7,486 bases of DNA, taken from contig DXUR01000003.1 of the NCBI GenBank assembly GCA_019417795.1, positions 8,691 to 16,176 of the forward strand, in the 5' to 3' direction. Within the stretch, counting starts at the first letter, position 1; every line of letters starts with the position of its first letter. The stretch comes from Clostridiales bacterium (lineage in GTDB: Bacteria > Bacillota_A > Clostridia > Oscillospirales > Oscillospiraceae). Positions 5,977 to 7,486 of the stretch are shown one piece after another. A program made the translations under genes and the position numbers. The notes beneath the pieces were generated by a model that made no database searches, was not told the origin of the DNA, and worked only from the letters and a program-made list of their open reading frames with translations.

Positions 5977-6441
5977 TCAGCTCTTTTTGATTTGCCCTAA
6001 CGATTTCAGAGTCCCTTTGATCAACTCATCTTCGTTGTCAATCATTTCCCCAAGACTTGCAGCCATTCTGTCTAACTTTTCCGTTGCCTCCTTCGGAGAT
6101 ACTGAATTTCCCTTAGAAGTTGTAAAACATCCCTCGGGGTTCTTCATTATCACGAGATAGCAATGCGTAAGTCTGACATCCAGTGCTTTTAAGGAAGCTC
6201 TTGCTTCCAGCAAATGCGCTTTGCGTAACTCAATTCTCTGAGCGTCTGATGGGAAAATACTGTTCGCTTTCTCAGCATGATCCACTACTTCTCCAGCCAA
6301 CTTAGCCACAGGTTCGGCCAAAAGTCTGGAATACCGTGCAGACATCCTTGTGAGAAAATTCAGCGTTTCTACATAGATTTGGTTAGCAGTATTGACATAC
6401 TCAGCCTTACTCGTAGTCCGCCTTGCTTTCAATACAGACAT
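5977..6441 (-). CDS. Avd-like DGR accessory protein
   Basis: This 154-aa basic, almost wholly helical protein sits directly upstream of TR, the normal place of Avd. Avd is a small four-helix-bundle protein, pentameric in Bordetella phage, that binds the reverse transcriptase and the TR RNA. Visible helices are roughly residues 12-35 (EYVNTANQIYVETLNFLTRM), 36-60, 68-98 (RIELRKAHLLEARASLKALDVRL) and 118-150. Segments such as LTRMSARYSRLLA, EKANSIFPSD and HLLEARASLKALDVRLTH look like Avd-type proteins of Bacillota DGRs. It is somewhat longer than the roughly 125-aa Bordetella Avd, with an insert near NPEGCFTTSKGNSVSPKEA. ATG 6441 has AGAGAGG seven bases upstream, and the upstream RHH gene ends 32 bases before. 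A different helical accessory protein is possible, since divergence hides the exact family. Confidence 0.82.
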   Translation of the reverse strand: MSVLKARRTTSKAEYVNTANQIYVETLNFLTRMSARYSRLLAEPVAKLAGEVVDHAEKANSIFPSDAQRIELRKAHLLEARASLKALDVRLTHCYLVIMKNPEGCFTTSKGNSVSPKEATEKLDRMAASLGEMIDNEDELIKGTLKSLGQIKKS

Positions 6442-6473
6442 TCTTTTACCTCTCTGGTGAATGGTCTTTTGCC

Positions 6474-6662
6474 CTATTCATCTGACTTAGTTTGATTAGC
6501 AGTAATCGCCCCCTCCGCTTTTTCGACTTCTTCCAGATGTTTCAAAAGCACAAACTCGATGTAGTTTGTCATGGAGCGATGCTGTTTTGTCGCCAGCGCA
6601 CCAATCTTATCAAACACCTCATCAGATAGACGCAGCGTGAAAACACGTTTGTTTGATGCCAT
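6474..6662 (-). CDS. Ribbon-helix-helix (Arc/CopG-like) DNA-binding protein in the DGR
   Basis: This 62-aa protein has the compact RHH fold pattern: a beta strand KRVFTLRL (residues 5-12), helix A DEVFDKIGALATKQ (14-27), the turn HRSMTNY, and helix B IEFVLLKHLEEVEKA (35-49), then a polar tail. RHH proteins dimerise and insert the strand pair into the DNA major groove, usually repressing their own operon. I use ATG 6662, which has GGGAGG six bases upstream; a GTG at 6686 would add eight residues but lacks a ribosome binding site. It is the first gene after the terminator-like hairpin and precedes the Avd-like gene by 32 bases, so it is placed to control TR, Avd and RT expression. An antitoxin role is unlikely because no toxin-like partner follows. 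Confidence 0.85.
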   Translation of the reverse strand: MASNKRVFTLRLSDEVFDKIGALATKQHRSMTNYIEFVLLKHLEEVEKAEGAITANQTKSDE

Positions 6663-6668
6663 ACTCAA

Positions 6669-6674
6669 CCTCCC
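6669..6674 (-). promoter_or_regulatory. Ribosome binding site fixing the RHH gene start
   Basis: The minus strand reads GGGAGG six bases before ATG 6662. It selects this start over the in-frame GTG at 6686, which lies upstream of it. Confidence 0.75.
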
Positions 6675-6774
6675 ACTTACCTGCACATAAATATTTTAGT
6701 GCTATTTTCAGCTTTTGTATGCAGTATTTAGACTGTTAAGTGATAGCATTTTATAGGGCATTTTTCTAAAAATC

Positions 6775-6815
6775 GCGTCGGCGGCGCAAAGCGCCGCCTC
6801 CGCTTTTGTTTTTTT
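6775..6815. terminator. Bidirectional terminator-like hairpin between target gene and DGR core
   Basis: GGCGGCGC (6780-6787) and GCGCCGCC (6791-6798) pair perfectly around AAA. Three more GC pairs (6775-6777 with 6801-6803) follow after a 2-by-2 internal loop. On the plus strand the stem is followed by TTTTGTTTTTTT (6804-6815); on the minus strand by GATTTTTAG. It sits between the target stop (6903) and the RHH gene, so it can end target transcription, separating target from machinery genes. Confidence 0.68.
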
Positions 6816-6853
6816 GTCTCCGTATCTGTTACCTTATCTGTCCTATCGGGGAA

Positions 6854-6875
6854 CCCGCCCATTTTCATGGGCGGG
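6854..6875 (-). other. DGR hairpin/cruciform downstream of VR
   Basis: CCCGCCCAT (6854-6862) and ATGGGCGGG (6867-6875) form a perfect 9-bp stem; the coding-strand loop is GAAA. It lies 36 bases past the VR end. In the Bordetella phage DGR a hairpin with a short GC-rich stem and GAAA loop just after VR promotes retrohoming. The lack of a T-tract argues against a terminator. Confidence 0.8.
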
Positions 6876-6902
6876 ATATGGATTGGGATACTCTGCGGAG
6901 GA

Positions 6903-7486
6903 TTAGACAACAAAGCCGGGCGCGAGCGCAGCCGCATACCTTGCAAGGTTAAGGTCGGCGCTGCCATCAGTGTTCACACTGCAGAAACTGCTATAGTCGC
7001 TGTCATAAGCAGAGCGGAGCCACCACCACGCCGTAGAGCCGGTAGCGTTGTGTCTATACATGACCTTGCTGTTGCCGAAAGAGTAATAGGCGTACTGCTT
7101 CTGGTAGTTCTGCTCATACTGGTTAGCATAACTACGAGCGCCCTGTACCTCGAACTCCGCCAGCAGGAACAGGTAATCGGTGAATGCCTTAACATTCGCA
7201 GCCACATTGGAGCCGTTGCCAACGGCATCTGCGTACTTGGTAACGCCCTTCATAACCGCTCTCAGGTCAGCGGGAAGCGCAGCCATCAGCGTATTCGCAA
7301 CAGGGTTTGTAGCACAAGTGGCACTTGCGTTATAACCAACTCTGGATGTAGTTACAGTAGAACCGTAGCCAGAAGGAGGCACATCGGTACTACCCAAAAC
7401 ATCGTAACGCAGGTCACAACCAGCCCAGCCACCATAGTTATAGTTGCCCCAATGGTTCATATTGAAATACTTTGTACCATTGGTAT
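6903..7486 (-). CDS. DGR target protein, DUF6273/C-type-lectin-like, C-terminal part (5' end outside window)
   Basis: The frame is open to the right edge: codons upstream of the internal Met at 7460 read TNGTKYFN without a stop, so the real start lies outside and about 194 residues are visible. The segment HWGNYNYGGWAGCDLRYDVLG, a helical middle with NVKAFTDYLFLLAEFEV, and the aromatic AWWWLRSA resemble DUF6273, a C-type-lectin-like fold that holds the variable sites of many Bacillota DGR targets. The last 40 or so residues are the VR, with variable positions replacing TR asparagines, ending LAPGFVV and a stop right after VR. Variable residues here are Tyr, Asp, Ser, Leu and Gly-free, a usual mix for ligand binding. 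In a phage this is plausibly a tail-tip or surface binding protein. The missing N-terminus hides any signal peptide or tail domain. Confidence 0.88.
   Translation of the reverse strand, partial: TNGTKYFNMNHWGNYNYGGWAGCDLRYDVLGSTDVPPSGYGSTVTTSRVGYNASATCATNPVANTLMAALPADLRAVMKGVTKYADAVGNGSNVAANVKAFTDYLFLLAEFEVQGARSYANQYEQNYQKQYAYYSFGNSKVMYRHNATGSTAWWWLRSAYDSDYSSFCSVNTDGSADLNLARYAAALAPGFVV
6912..7033 (-). repeat. DGR variable repeat (VR)
   Basis: This is the 3' end of the target gene and is collinear with TR (offset 1112). Of 17 differences, 14 are at TR adenines: 13 within AAY codons and one at the 3' boundary (TR 5803, VR 6915). Eleven of the 13 AAY codons are altered, for example AAT to CTT twice, AAT to TAT twice and AAC to AGC twice. 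Adenines in the stretch encoding VNTDGSA are unchanged. The three other differences are at VR 7004, 6996 and 6993. The 3' end holds the adenine-free GC block at 6916-6935 that serves as the IMH-type boundary. Confidence 0.95.

Larger units (their letters stand above)
6663..6902 (-). promoter_or_regulatory. Intergenic region with DGR hairpin, terminator and probable promoter for RHH-Avd-TR-RT
   Basis: No gene is supported in these 240 bases. Besides the two hairpins listed separately, 6687-6772 is AT-rich and is the only obvious place for a promoter of the RHH, Avd-like, TR and RT unit. I could not find a convincing paired -35 and -10 box. A weak inverted pair, tgctat (6700-6705) and atagca (6743-6748), could be RHH half-sites, but the spacing is long. 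Confidence 0.35.
1..7486. mobile_element. Prophage or phage late region carrying a DGR
   Basis: All supported genes lie on the minus strand, tightly packed with short gaps or ATGA/TAATG overlaps. They include two cell-wall hydrolases, a holin-like membrane protein, an XkdX/DUF4376-like tail-region protein and a tyrosine recombinase, which together are a late phage gene set. The DGR sits upstream of them. No chromosomal housekeeping gene, tRNA or attachment-site core is visible, so neither prophage end is in the window and an extrachromosomal phage cannot be excluded. Confidence 0.8.
4374..7486 (-). mobile_element. Diversity-generating retroelement (target, VR, RHH, Avd-like, TR, RT)
   Basis: All core DGR parts are present in one orientation: a target gene ending in VR, an Avd-like accessory gene, a TR next to the reverse transcriptase gene, and a reverse transcriptase with the DGR-type motif LGxxxSQ. 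TR and VR align without gaps over 122 bases, with differences concentrated at template adenines. The order target, accessory, TR, RT is the common DGR layout. A small ribbon-helix-helix gene is an addition. The 5' end of the target lies outside the window. Confidence 0.95.

Noticed and set aside
6700..6748. Inverted pair tgctat/atagca as an RHH operator
   Set aside because: The half-sites are only six bases and 37 bases apart, which is long for RHH binding and easily due to chance; noted only within the intergenic entry.
6854..6875. GAAA-loop hairpin as a terminator of the target gene
   Set aside because: No T-tract follows on the minus strand; position and loop fit the DGR hairpin better, and a better terminator lies further downstream.
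6728..6967. 79-aa minus-strand frame crossing the VR end and hairpins
   Set aside because: It overlaps the target in another frame, runs through the hairpin and terminator, and has no ribosome binding site or family features.
6903..7460. Target gene starting at the Met codon at 7460
   Set aside because: The frame stays open upstream to the window edge, in a conserved-looking stretch, and no ribosome binding site precedes this Met. The gene is partial.
1..7486. CRISPR array, tRNA or second VR
   Set aside because: No regularly spaced repeats, no tRNA-like cloverleaf and no further TR-like sequence were seen on either strand.

Overview
The window looks like late-region prophage or phage DNA from a low-to-mid GC Bacillota host, probably a gut Clostridia lineage. 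The grounds are strong AGGAGG-type ribosome binding sites before nearly every gene, a lysin carrying an SLH-like wall-anchor segment, and small phage proteins of a kind typical of Clostridia phages. All genes lie on the minus strand, so the biological order runs from high to low coordinates. The host assignment is inference; no marker gene is present.

The right half (about 7486 to 4374) is a diversity-generating retroelement (DGR). In transcription order it has: the 3' part of a DUF6273-like, C-type-lectin-like target gene whose last 122 bases are the variable repeat (VR, 6912-7033); a perfect 9-bp hairpin with a GAAA loop just downstream; a GC-rich terminator-like hairpin; a 62-aa ribbon-helix-helix protein; an Avd-like helical accessory protein; the non-coding template repeat (TR, 5800-5921) and spacer RNA; a 387-aa reverse transcriptase with LGVEPSQ and YMDD motifs; and a terminator. 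TR and VR align over 122 bases without gaps. They differ at 17 positions. 14 of these are adenine in the TR coding strand (13 in AAY codons, one at the 3' boundary) and three are not. This is the signature of adenine-specific mutagenic retrohoming.

The left half (4349 to 1) is a compact late gene run. It has two small conserved phage-type hypotheticals, an XkdX/DUF4376-like tail-region protein, a 55-aa helical protein too short for a typical ORF cutoff, and a four-helix membrane protein of the PF06541 type that may act as holin. After a terminator come a complete tyrosine recombinase, a phage-tail-lysozyme-type lysin with an SLH-like C-terminus, a Cys-rich hypothetical, and the start of an N-acetylmuramoyl-L-alanine amidase.

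Taken together, the reverse transcriptase and Avd-like protein would copy the TR RNA into adenine-mutated cDNA and rewrite the end of the target, plausibly a receptor-binding or adhesion protein. The downstream genes supply tail-associated, lysis and recombination functions. Least expected are the recombinase between the holin candidate and the lysin, the DNA-binding protein inside the DGR, and three non-adenine TR/VR differences suggesting the TR has drifted since its last transfer.
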